In this document: one piece after another, positions 43,768 through 51,679 of the stretch
How the letters are laid out: each line of letters opens with the position of its first letter
Position numbering within the stretch: the stretch's first letter is position 1
Assembly: GCA_903847405.1 (NCBI GenBank)
Contig: CAINDP010000133.1
Location: 1-58,219, forward strand
Source of the DNA: an uncultured Myxococcales bacterium
GTDB taxonomy: Bacteria; Myxococcota_A; UBA9042; DTJE01
Reading direction: 5' to 3'
DNA length: 58,219 nt
Position numbers and translations under genes: made by a program
Notes under the pieces: generated by a model
Told to the model about the DNA's origin: nothing
What the model saw: only the letters and a program-made list of their open reading frames with translations
Databases searched by the model: none

Positions 43768-45603
43768 CTACTCCGCGAGCAAGTCTTGAGAGGCGTGTTC
43801 CTTGCTTTCTGGGAAGAGAGCATGAAGTTCGTCCATCGACTCCAGGGTGACCGCACGCAAGTGCGGATTCCAGCGGCGACCGGTTGAGAGAGTTGGATGG
43901 CCTGATAGGAAGGCGCTGAACGAGCGAACTGAAGAACCGCCCGCAAGGGCGTACTCGGAGAAGATCTCGCCCAGAGAATGCTCGCCCGTCAGGCGTTCGA
44001 GGGTTTCGACTTCGTCGATGTTGAGAACAGCGATCGGAGCGACACGAACCACCTGGTTCATGCCGTTGGATATGGGTGGATATGGATTCCAGCGCACGTC
44101 GCTGGGCAAACCCAATTGCTCGCGGAAGAGCCCTGCCAGTTCGATGGCCTCGAAGTCAGAAAACTTCGAATCCGACACGATCATGATTGGGAAGACAACA
44201 CCAAGGCCCCTGATCGCTTCCGGCCACTCGCCGCTAGGCAAGGATGTCAACTCATGTATCCATGCAGCAAGTTGGCCCGTTCCCTTTCTCGGGTCGCCAA
44301 AGCGCTGCGCCAACTGCGCCCGCAACTCGTTCTCGGATCCTGAAAGTGCAAGTTCATCTCGAATGAAGGCATGCTTGACTTCAAACAGCAGGGCGCCTTG
44401 AGGTTCGCCGATGATCGCATCAATCTCAGGATCACTTCCTCTTGCCGGGGGCAACCGCAAGTTCGTGGCGATACGGGTTCCCAGGCTGTCGGTGGGAGAC
44501 GGCACGATGCGCCTGAGGATATCAATCACGTAGGCTTCGAAAGCTCGGCCGTAACTCCGGATTGCCTCCCCAACGCGGTCTCCGGGCAATAGAAAGAGCG
44601 GCGCTGTAAGGAGAAACTCGGCGAAGTAGTGCGCATCCGCAATTACGCATCTCCCGTCAGCGGAACGAAGAATTGGCCGGTCCCGCAAGGCAGAGAAGTT
44701 GAAGTCCGGAGGATTGACAAATGCGTGCGCGAGCGAAGAGGAATCGGGAAGTTTCCCTCCCCACGCCGCCAAGGCCAGGTCGTCAAGCGTGATCGAGAAG
44801 CGATCGAGATAGTGCCCGATCTTCGCGCCCACAGACGTATTCTTTCCAACTTGGTCATACTCAAACACGCCATTGTTATCTCTAAAGCCGTCGGGCTGAC
44901 TTTGCGCAAATTCCAAGAAGTAGAGGTAGAAGAGCCGAGTAATAAGCAAGAAGTCGTGCAGCGAAAGGCCAACCTCAGCCTCGAAAAGGGATGGGAACAG
45001 TGGCATGGCCGCAGGCATGAAGCGCCGCCATAGTTCGGTGCTACGGCCGATTAGTTGATGCACTTCAAGTGCGTGTGCATTCTGCAGGGCGTGACGGCGA
45101 CCCAACGAGAGTCGGAACGTGTCTGATGGTCTCGCGCTCGGTGGTTGGTCGCCAAGTCCCCGATTTGCGTGGCCGGACCAGATAGTTCCGGAAATGCAAA
45201 GAGCCAGGAGTAGCCGGTCGCGGCATGCAATGTCGTTGAATGAAAGCCCGTCATTGGCTGCGTCGGTGGCGGCAACAAGTGCCCAGCGAAGCAGTTCCAG
45301 AAGCAGACCGCGTTCAACGATTATGACGTCTGTGTCCCGGTGTTTCGTAAGGTACAACTTCAGGGCATCAACTTTGGCCGCGCTGGGCTCGATCATGCGC
45401 AACGCTCGCAGTTGCGCCTCTCGCTGATCGTAACGGGCTCCTCGGCTCACGATGCCTCCCAGCCGAGCAACGTGAAATGCGATGTCCGTACGACTCATTC
45501 CCCTAAGAAGTGCAGAGAAGGACGGCCAAGAATCCGACAGTTCAGGATCGATCTCGTTGACTGGGACCAGAATGGCTACTTTGCGCATGGCAAGTAGATA
45601 CAT
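43768..45603 (-). CDS. Unknown protein with PD-(D/E)XK nuclease-like core
   Basis: 611 residues from ATG 45603 (MYLLAMRKVAILV; GAG 5 bases upstream; ATG 45588 also possible). The open frame runs on upstream to 45903, but that part overlaps a non-coding palindromic repeat and is left out. Residues about 1-330 are a helical region of unknown type (LIGRSTELWRRFMPAAMPLF). The central segment DPEIDAIIGEPQGALLFEVKHA gives Asp395 and Glu408-x-Lys410, the D...ExK core of the restriction-endonuclease/NERD-like fold. Lower GC and codon use unlike host genes mark it as acquired. With a second such protein next door, an anti-phage role is plausible but unproven. Confidence 0.7.
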   Translation of the reverse strand: MYLLAMRKVAILVPVNEIDPELSDSWPSFSALLRGMSRTDIAFHVARLGGIVSRGARYDQREAQLRALRMIEPSAAKVDALKLYLTKHRDTDVIIVERGLLLELLRWALVAATDAANDGLSFNDIACRDRLLLALCISGTIWSGHANRGLGDQPPSARPSDTFRLSLGRRHALQNAHALEVHQLIGRSTELWRRFMPAAMPLFPSLFEAEVGLSLHDFLLITRLFYLYFLEFAQSQPDGFRDNNGVFEYDQVGKNTSVGAKIGHYLDRFSITLDDLALAAWGGKLPDSSSLAHAFVNPPDFNFSALRDRPILRSADGRCVIADAHYFAEFLLTAPLFLLPGDRVGEAIRSYGRAFEAYVIDILRRIVPSPTDSLGTRIATNLRLPPARGSDPEIDAIIGEPQGALLFEVKHAFIRDELALSGSENELRAQLAQRFGDPRKGTGQLAAWIHELTSLPSGEWPEAIRGLGVVFPIMIVSDSKFSDFEAIELAGLFREQLGLPSDVRWNPYPPISNGMNQVVRVAPIAVLNIDEVETLERLTGEHSLGEIFSEYALAGGSSVRSFSAFLSGHPTLSTGRRWNPHLRAVTLESMDELHALFPESKEHASQDLLAE

Positions 45604-45783
45604 CGAATCTCGGGTATCCGCAAGACGACGGTTCGTCGTTTCGCTTGAGGTCGATCGGATGGCACGGAGCAGGCGTATTCCGGCGAGGCGCTGAAAGCAG
45701 CGATCGGACCAGCCTCGGCCGGGGACTAGAGGCAACCGCGGCCCACTGACGGGGCCCCACGTGGGAGCGTTCCTGCGGCGGTA

Positions 45784-45827
45784 CAACGGCTTGCGCGTCA
45801 GTGGCGTCCACTGCATGCGCTGGTTCG
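45784..45827. repeat. Palindromic repeat, copy A (attC-like layout)
   Basis: An imperfect inverted repeat: CAACGGCTTGCGCGTCAGTG (left, with one further G) and CCACTGCATGCGCTGGTTCG (right) around a 3-base loop. The layout of two arms with a bulge and GTT-type ends recalls integron attC sites and the palindromic elements common between genes in environmental genomes. It lies between the divergent nuclease-like and PH-SHOCT genes. The classic GTTRRRY core is not matched (GTTCGGC), so attC identity is tentative. Confidence 0.5.
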
Positions 45828-45954
45828 GCGGCGCTTCGCTACCCTTCGTGTTTACAGGAGTATCCGCCCACAGCGAAAACTGCGATTCTGGTGTAGTAGC
45901 CATTGGATGGATGCACTAAACTGCCGGAAGGTTCGCACCTATGGAGGGGATGAC

Positions 45955-46485
45955 GTGCAAACGCTTGAGGAGATCCAGGCTCAGATCACTGCTCTCGGCA
46001 AAATCGATAGTTTCGGGACCAAGAAGGAGATCAAGTATCTCCCTGAGATTCTCAGTGACTCCGAACGAATCCTCGGCCTGACGTCTGGCTTCTTGGATGG
46101 AAATACTTGGCTCATCGTTTGCACCAATAAGCGTCTTGTCTTTGTTGATAAGGGACTGATCTATGGTCTTAAGCAACTGGAAATGCCCCTCGAGAAGATC
46201 AGTTCAATTGAACAGAAGATGGGGCTCATGATGGGTTCGATCACCGTCTCGGCGGGTTCGAGCAAGATGCAGATTGACAATGTTCTCAAGGAGTTTGTGA
46301 AGCCTTTTGTAGCAGTGGTGAACCAAGCGAGGGATGCACTGAAGGCGGCGCAGACGCCGGTTCTGCAGGCGAGTCAACCGATTGACGTGGTATCGCAACT
46401 CGAACGTCTCGCCGCCCTGAAGACGCAAGGCATCCTTACCGAGGAAGAGTTCCAGGGGCAGAAGCGGAAGATGCTTGGACTCTAG
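45955..46485 (+). CDS. PH-domain (YokE-like) protein with C-terminal SHOCT motif
   Basis: 176 residues from GTG 45955, chosen because GGAGGGG lies 5 bases upstream; an upstream ATG at 45907 lacks a site. A bacterial PH-like domain (about 25-125; GNTWLIVCTNKRLVFVDKGL, then EMPLEKISSIEQ) precedes a SHOCT motif (about 147-176; LERLAALKTQGILTEEEF). SHOCT helices usually help oligomerise or bring proteins together. The gene has clearly lower GC than its host neighbours and is flanked on both sides by copies of the same palindromic repeat. It may be a sensor or scaffold for the neighbouring nuclease-like proteins; this is a guess from context. Confidence 0.82.
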   Translation: MQTLEEIQAQITALGKIDSFGTKKEIKYLPEILSDSERILGLTSGFLDGNTWLIVCTNKRLVFVDKGLIYGLKQLEMPLEKISSIEQKMGLMMGSITVSAGSSKMQIDNVLKEFVKPFVAVVNQARDALKAAQTPVLQASQPIDVVSQLERLAALKTQGILTEEEFQGQKRKMLGL

Positions 46486-46975
46486 AACCTTCGACTCTCC
46501 ACCGCTGGATTTTCCATTCGGTCCGACACCATGCCAGTGCTTGGGTGGAAGTCTCGCCCTGTGAAGGGGGCGTGTCGACAGGATTGCGAGTTGCTTCTTC
46601 CACCGCCGGACCGAGTGCGTCTTCCTCGCCCGCCGAACGGCTTGCGCGTGAGTGGCAAACCCCGGTGACCGGCCCGAAGGGACGGGCATCCGGCGCGGTC
46701 CCTGCGGACCCGCCCGCCAAAGACGTTCGCGTACCTGGACGTGACGCAGGCGGGGCCACAGCAGGGACCGTGACGGAAGGGGTTTGTCCAATCCACGCTG
46801 GTTGGGCCGCGCCTTCCCGGAGTTCTCGGAGCTACCATGACATCCCACCCCGTTGACGCCATCTATGGTTCGGATTACCGTTTGCCGTGCATTCGGTCGA
46901 GCCGATAAGGGGTTGCGCTTGGCGTCACCTTTGGGCGGTCAACCAAGACACCAGTCTTTCGTGGAGACATCAGTC
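46486..46975. other. 490-base gene-free stretch of the island
   Basis: No supported gene. GC is higher here than in the flanking island genes, and frames are full of repeat-like translations. It contains the second copy of the palindromic repeat and a GGAG ribosome site for the following gene near its end. Confidence 0.6.
46636..46656. repeat. Palindromic repeat, copy B (single arm)
   Basis: 21 bases that differ from 45785-45805 at one position only (AACGGCTTGCGCGT[C/G]AGTGGC). The second arm of copy A is absent. With copy A it brackets the PH-SHOCT gene, as expected if that gene moved in as a cassette. Confidence 0.7.
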
Positions 46976-48544
46976 ATGAAAATCGTCGACACCTCACGTC
47001 TCGAAGAATTGAAAATGGAGAGGGAGAAGAACATCGCGGAAATCGTACATCATCGAAAGGCCGAGTTCGCCACTCTCCAGCGAAATGGTCGCTCACCAGA
47101 ATTACTTGCACTTGTCATGAAAGCGCAGGCTCTTCAGGCCGCCTTCGACGAGGAACTGAAACGTGTTCAAGCCGAATCCGGCGTCTCAGACAGCCTCTTG
47201 GATGCCCTGGAAAAGGCGGAACTCGGGCCTCAGGAGAACCGACTGCGTCGAAGCGAGGTAATGGAGAAGGAAGTCACCGCAGACCTCGATGCCGAACTTC
47301 CGAATGCGTTGAGCAACATCCTCAGCCTTGTGGATCCAGCTTGGCTGCGAGACCAAGCCTCCCGGCCCTATCGACTAACGCAACTGCCAAAGGGACCCTA
47401 CTCAATTGTTGCAGGACACCGCATGTCTCCGGTGCTGATGGACAAGCCGCAGAGGCTGGCTCACATGATCCTCCTTGCGCAAGACCATCTTGCACAACGA
47501 CCAGATTTCGATTTCATGGAGGGAGCGCTTCTGGTACCCGAACTCGCCATGCTCGGCCGTTCCCTGACGGAGATTCAAAGCCTAGGAGCGGAGGCAACGA
47601 AGAAGCTGCGAAGCCTTTCCGGCTTGGACGATGACATGGTTGCATCGACGATCTACGAATTGCTGGTCGGCGCAGCGGCGGTTAGGAAAGGGCGCGAACT
47701 CCAAATGCTTGAGCCTGAGAGCACGAAGACGCCCGACTTCAGGGTCATGAACAGCCCTGTTCCAACGGTGATTGAGTGCAAGCGGCGACTTGGATTGAGC
47801 GATTATGAGGTTGCTGAGGGGCAGGCAGCAATGGGTCTCTTCGCGCAGGGCTTCCATTCACTACTACGGAATGGGGTTCCCTTTGCGGCGGAAGTCGCGT
47901 TTTCCGTTGAGGTGACCTCGATTGACCCTAAAACCTTCCAATCGGTAGTCGAGCGCATTGCCCCCATCGCGAGCAAGGAGGTTGCTATCGCGACCGAGTC
48001 CTGGGGTGAATTGCGACTTTCGCCGGCACCTTCACGTATCGCCATTGGGCGCACACGAATGAACTCGCCAATATACCTTGAACAAGGCTTTGGATGGTCA
48101 AGCCAGCCGCTCCAATGGGATGGCATCATCGTGGAAGCTGAGTACCCAGCGCAGGTAGTGGTGGACGCAGTCTCTTTGCCGCAATCCATGAAGTGGCGCT
48201 CTCGGAGCGCGCTCGCTCAAACGAAGAAGTCAAGACACATTACGTCTCTTTGGGGCAAGGCGGTTAAGCAGATTCCGATCGGAGAGGTGGGTGTCATCTA
48301 CATTGCGTACCCCGAAGGAAACGCTGACGACCTAGCCGATAAGCGCACGACTGACATTCTCGAGTCATCCAAGACTCTTTTTCATGGGATGGAGATTCAG
48401 GTTGGGCTTCTTTGCGTGAATAGAATCTATCCATGCTCCCGCGACCACGGAAGGCCAGACCTCATCGACAGCACTCTGGTGTTCGACACTGACGGAGATT
48501 ACCGTAACTCGTATCCTACGGTCATCATGACCCCGCGAGCATGA
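46976..48544 (+). CDS. Unknown protein with PD-(D/E)XK nuclease-like core
   Basis: 522 residues from ATG 46976 (GGAG 9 bases upstream; an earlier ATG at 46853 has no site). N-terminal about 130 residues are a coiled coil (LEELKMEREKNIAEIVHHRK). The nuclease-like core sits near 240-275: IYELLVGAAAVRKG supplies a conserved Glu, TPDF gives Pro253-Asp254, and VIECKRR gives Glu267-x-Lys269, a textbook E...PD...ExK spacing of Holliday-junction/restriction-type folds. Lower GC, unlike host genes. No helicase, methylase or specificity subunit is beside it. A DNA-cutting role is supported by the motif; a defence role is inferred from the island. Confidence 0.75.
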   Translation: MKIVDTSRLEELKMEREKNIAEIVHHRKAEFATLQRNGRSPELLALVMKAQALQAAFDEELKRVQAESGVSDSLLDALEKAELGPQENRLRRSEVMEKEVTADLDAELPNALSNILSLVDPAWLRDQASRPYRLTQLPKGPYSIVAGHRMSPVLMDKPQRLAHMILLAQDHLAQRPDFDFMEGALLVPELAMLGRSLTEIQSLGAEATKKLRSLSGLDDDMVASTIYELLVGAAAVRKGRELQMLEPESTKTPDFRVMNSPVPTVIECKRRLGLSDYEVAEGQAAMGLFAQGFHSLLRNGVPFAAEVAFSVEVTSIDPKTFQSVVERIAPIASKEVAIATESWGELRLSPAPSRIAIGRTRMNSPIYLEQGFGWSSQPLQWDGIIVEAEYPAQVVVDAVSLPQSMKWRSRSALAQTKKSRHITSLWGKAVKQIPIGEVGVIYIAYPEGNADDLADKRTTDILESSKTLFHGMEIQVGLLCVNRIYPCSRDHGRPDLIDSTLVFDTDGDYRNSYPTVIMTPRA

Positions 48545-49001
48545 GATGCGATTTCTGGCACTGATTCGCGAGGACGAGATACCGCAAACGACGTGACGGA
48601 GTTCTTCGCGTTTTACTCGGTCACCTTGCCCAAGGCCTCTGCAGTGAGCCGCGAAGTCAGGCCCGGCGCCGGCCCAACCACCTCTCCACGTTTTAAGTAG
48701 ATTCCCCGAATTGCTCCCCCCTACAGGGCGGAAAGGGGCAGGTTCCATCCCGTCCATTCTCTAGGGTGGTCCGTGCAAGATGCGCGGCGAATCGACCGTC
48801 GAGGGTCCGCTGGGCTCAGTTCCGCCCACACCAGCGTGCCTTGCGGAATACGGTGGCGCAGGGAATTGCGGTCCGCGCAGGGCAACGGTGCGTCGAGGGT
48901 CGGCTCCGCAGAATCCCGGGTGAAATGTTCGGAAGGTGAGGAGGGGCCCTTCCTCGCCCCGGGTCATTCCACCCGAGGCGAGGAAGGCGAGGCGTGCGGC
49001 G
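48545..49001. other. 457-base gene-free stretch at the island's right edge
   Basis: No supported gene. GC returns to host level across this stretch. On the minus strand a start-less 29-codon open stretch (IYLKRGEVVGPAPGLTSRLT then AEALGKVTE, ending at about 48597) reads like the end of a lost gene, possibly of a mobile element. Near 48738 a GGAAAGGGGCAGGTTCC segment resembles REP-type palindromes. It may be the island's insertion boundary. Confidence 0.45.
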
Positions 49002-49736
49002 TCACGCACCATCCGCGTGAACCGCGGTAGGACCCGCGGTTTCAGCCCCCTTCACCCCAGGCGGTGCGGCAGGCACCGGCGGTTCCACGTCCGCCTTCTC
49101 GGCGCCGTTGCCCTGGACCACCGTCCGCAGGTCCGGGAACAAGGCGGCGGCGGCCTTGGCGTCCTTCAGGCGGGCGAGGACCGTGGCCTGGACCACGGCG
49201 TAGGCCGCCAGGAAGGCGTTGCGGGCGAGGGTCGCGTTGTGGGTGCCCGCCTGGGACCTGGCCCGGGACGCCTGGTAGGCGGCCTCGGCCGTGGTGAAGG
49301 CGTTCAGGGCCTCCGCCAGGGCCTTCGCCGCCGACTCCAGGCCGGGCTTGTCCGTCACGGCCTGGACCAGCGCCGCCAGTCGGCGTACCCGATTGGCGCG
49401 GGGGCTCGTGGTGACGGCCGACAACCCGTCCGGGAACACCGCCCGGTACGCGCCGCTCCGGATGTCGAACCCGGCCGCCTTGCGGACCTCGAACTCGACC
49501 GTGCGCACGGTGCTGTCCACCGCGCCCTGAGCCTGGTTCCGTTGCTCCCGGAAGAAACGCACCTCCTCCCGCGCCGTCCTGGCGCCCGCGATGGCCGTCC
49601 CCAGTTTCTGGACCTCGCCGCGCACCTCGGTGGCCAGGTCGGCCATGCGCGCGTCGGTATCCAGGCACCGCGCGGTCACGTTCCCCAGTACCTCCAGTTT
49701 CGCCGTCGACCAGGAACTCTTCGTGTCGTGTCGCAT
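49002..49736 (-). CDS. Helical cytosolic protein of unknown function
   Basis: 244 residues, ATG at 49736 with GGAGGG 6 bases upstream, so a sound start. Almost entirely helical and Ala-rich: TAKLEVLGNVTARCLDTDAR, AAKALAEALNAFTTAEAAYQ, ARNAFLAAYAVVQATVLARL. The C-terminal 40 residues are Pro/Ala-rich and disordered. The shape suggests a coiled-coil scaffold or a phasin-like protein. No family is recognised and no signal peptide is present. It is flanked on both sides by long gene-free stretches. Confidence 0.7.
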   Translation of the reverse strand: MRHDTKSSWSTAKLEVLGNVTARCLDTDARMADLATEVRGEVQKLGTAIAGARTAREEVRFFREQRNQAQGAVDSTVRTVEFEVRKAAGFDIRSGAYRAVFPDGLSAVTTSPRANRVRRLAALVQAVTDKPGLESAAKALAEALNAFTTAEAAYQASRARSQAGTHNATLARNAFLAAYAVVQATVLARLKDAKAAAALFPDLRTVVQGNGAEKADVEPPVPAAPPGVKGAETAGPTAVHADGA

Positions 49737-50294
49737 GATCAGCCCTCCAAATCACCGCCCGCCGCACCATGCGTCGGGGGGTACGGGCCAATAGACGGAC
49801 GTCGCGCGAAAAGGATCGACGGGGGCGAAAAAATATTTTCGATCGGTCACGAAACGGCGCAACAGCCCGTATTCATGATGGGCGCAACCAACGTCGGCGG
49901 GCCGGAAGACTGCGATCGGCGTCGATCCGGGGCGTCCTGCAGGCACGGAAGGTCGTCAGGACTCCGATGAAGGCCTTCGCCACGTGATGAAGGACCGAAA
50001 GAATGTCCGTGAAGGTCCACATCGCGCGCGGAAGGACCGAATCGGTTCCCGCACGGAGCGTTTGCACGTGCAGAAGGACCGACAGGACGTCAGCAACGTG
50101 CAATCGGTCGTCCCAAGGGACCTTCAGGACGTCGCGACGGTACCGCGGGACCCGCCGAAGGACGGCCGGGACCTCTTTGGAGCGTCCCAACACCGGAGGT
50201 GACGCTGCCGGGCCGCCTCGACGAACCCGCAGGACGCTCCGACGCGTCGCCAAGCCGCCTTTGCGAAACCTTGGGAGTACGATCGCCGCCGGGC
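49737..50294. other. 558-base gene-free stretch holding a periodic array
   Basis: No supported gene. Short open frames on both strands lack ribosome sites and host codon use. Most of it is a degenerate array with a 42-base period, listed separately. Confidence 0.65.
49948..50198. repeat. Degenerate 42-base periodic array (GAAGGACC)
   Basis: GAAGGACCGA occurs at 49989, 50031 and 50073, exactly 42 bases apart; related starts (GAAGGTCGTC, AAGGGACCTT, GAAGGACGGC) are at 49948, 50115 and 50157. Inside units a second GAAGG often falls at about 20-22 bases, so the deeper period is near 21. Units vary from 41 to 42 bases and are strongly diverged after the first ten bases. Confidence 0.75.
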
Positions 50295-51548
50295 CTATCC
50301 GCCCCCCCCGCAGTAGTCGACGCAGAGTCCGCTGGTGCAGCCGCCGCTGCGGCATTCGCCCGCCGAGGAGCAGAATTCCCCCGTGCTGCGCTGTTCGACG
50401 CACGTCCCGCTGCCTGCGCTGCAGAAGAGTCCGTCACCGCAGGGGGTTGCCCCATCGCACGCCGCATCCTTCGCCACGGGGGAGCGGCAGGCTCCCCGCG
50501 ACACGCATCGCAGGCTGTCTTCGCAATCCTGTCCGGTCAGGCACGCGGTACCCAGGCCGCCCTTGGGCTGGCACTGCCCTTCGGCCGAGCACAGCAGGTC
50601 ATCCTGGCACTCGTCGTACCCGTACCGGCATTCCTGGCCTGTCGCCTTGCGGGGAACGCAGTGGTTGTCGCTGCAGTACAGCGACAGCCTGCAGGAGCCG
50701 GAACCCGAACACGTCCCGCCTTCCTCGATGCCCGCCTGGCAGGTGGAATTCGAGCAGACCAGGCCCTCGGCACACTCCCGGACGTCCACACAGCCCATAT
50801 CGCCACAGATGCTATGGGTTCTGCAGGACCCCCCGGCCGGGACCGCGCCCTCGCAGTGGTATTGATCGCCGCAGTGGTACCCCGCGACGCAGTTGACGTC
50901 ACTTCCGCAGGACGCTCCGGCGCCCGCGGTACCCGTGGCGACGCAGAATCGCGTCAGGATGGGCCCGCCCACGCAGCGAAGGGGCGCCAGGCACTGCCCG
51001 GTATCGGAGGACGAACTGGACGTCGGCAACGGGCACATCGCACCTTCGCCTCCCTTCGATCGGCACCGGCCCGGGGAGGTTCCGGGGGTGATGTCGCAGA
51101 ATGCCTCGCCCGCACATTCGTCATCGTTGGCACACTCGGCACCCAGCGGCACGACCCCGATGAACACCCGCCCGCAGGGATCGTCCGTCGACGTTCCCGA
51201 CTGGCACGATGCGTACGCGATGGAACGCAGGCAGGCCTCCCGGGCAGCGCCGTCGAACTGCATCCGGCCGGCGGTCACGGAGGCTAGCGACATGTCGGAC
51301 GTGAACTCGCAGGAGGCCTGGACCAGGTACGTGCACTGCTCCAGGGGGGCCTGCGAGGAAATCCCGAACGAGGACAACTGCAGTGAAAGCCCCAGGGTCG
51401 AACCGCAGCAGGACAGCCGGTGCTGACACACCGCGGCGGCATACTGGGGGCACCAGTCGGAGTCCGCCGTCGGCAGGCCGCTGCCATCGTCGCATCCCCA
51501 GGCACAGAGCAGCATGGGCACCAGCATCCCGAACGTCCGTCGGCTCAT
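50295..51548 (-). CDS. Cys-rich lipoprotein with Dickkopf-like repeats
   Basis: 417 residues, signal ending LLCAWGC (lipobox). A 115-residue N-terminal region with about 10 Cys (WCPQYAAAVCQHRLSCCG) is followed by repeats of roughly 25-35 residues of the form G-x2-C-x5-C-x5-C-x6-G-x-C (for example GAECANDDECAGEAFCD, GQECRYGYDECQDDLLC, GTACLTGQDCEDSLRC), like eukaryotic Dickkopf/colipase folds and common in myxobacterial lipoproteins. It should be rigid and disulfide-linked on the cell surface. The C-terminus ends in a run of Gly. Ligand unknown. Confidence 0.85.
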   Translation of the reverse strand: MSRRTFGMLVPMLLCAWGCDDGSGLPTADSDWCPQYAAAVCQHRLSCCGSTLGLSLQLSSFGISSQAPLEQCTYLVQASCEFTSDMSLASVTAGRMQFDGAAREACLRSIAYASCQSGTSTDDPCGRVFIGVVPLGAECANDDECAGEAFCDITPGTSPGRCRSKGGEGAMCPLPTSSSSSDTGQCLAPLRCVGGPILTRFCVATGTAGAGASCGSDVNCVAGYHCGDQYHCEGAVPAGGSCRTHSICGDMGCVDVRECAEGLVCSNSTCQAGIEEGGTCSGSGSCRLSLYCSDNHCVPRKATGQECRYGYDECQDDLLCSAEGQCQPKGGLGTACLTGQDCEDSLRCVSRGACRSPVAKDAACDGATPCGDGLFCSAGSGTCVEQRSTGEFCSSAGECRSGGCTSGLCVDYCGGGG

Positions 51549-51653
51549 TCCCCACCCTGCGGCTTGGATTGCGACGGCGAGCCTACCAAGGCACGGGGGG
51601 GGACGTCAACGACGCGAAGGCCGCGCCGAACCGGGCGATGACGGGCAGGGGAA

Positions 51654-51678
51654 GGAAATGGTGTCTGTCCCCATTTCC
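51654..51678. repeat. REP-like palindrome
   Basis: GGAAATGG and CCATTTCC are perfect 8-base arms around TGTCTGTCC. The core GGTGTCTGTCCCC resembles intergenic palindromes I know from many bacteria that are linked to REP-associated tyrosine transposases. It lies just beyond the stop of the POT transporter gene, where it could also act as a terminator. Only one copy seen in the window. Confidence 0.65.
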
Positions 51679-51679
51679 G

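Noticed and set aside
45604-45903. N-terminal extension of the 43768 nuclease-like protein.
   Set aside because: It overlaps the palindromic repeat (translated as NQRMQWTPLTRKPL), lacks a ribosome site, and the remaining protein has its own start.
48773-49030. Short open frames on both strands to the right of the island.
   Set aside because: No ribosome site, no hydrophobic pattern or family match, and the two strands overlap each other.
49984-50202. A 72-codon open frame in the 42-base array with periodic KDR residues.
   Set aside because: The period is a multiple of three, so every frame looks periodic; no frame is conserved and units of 41 bases would break it.
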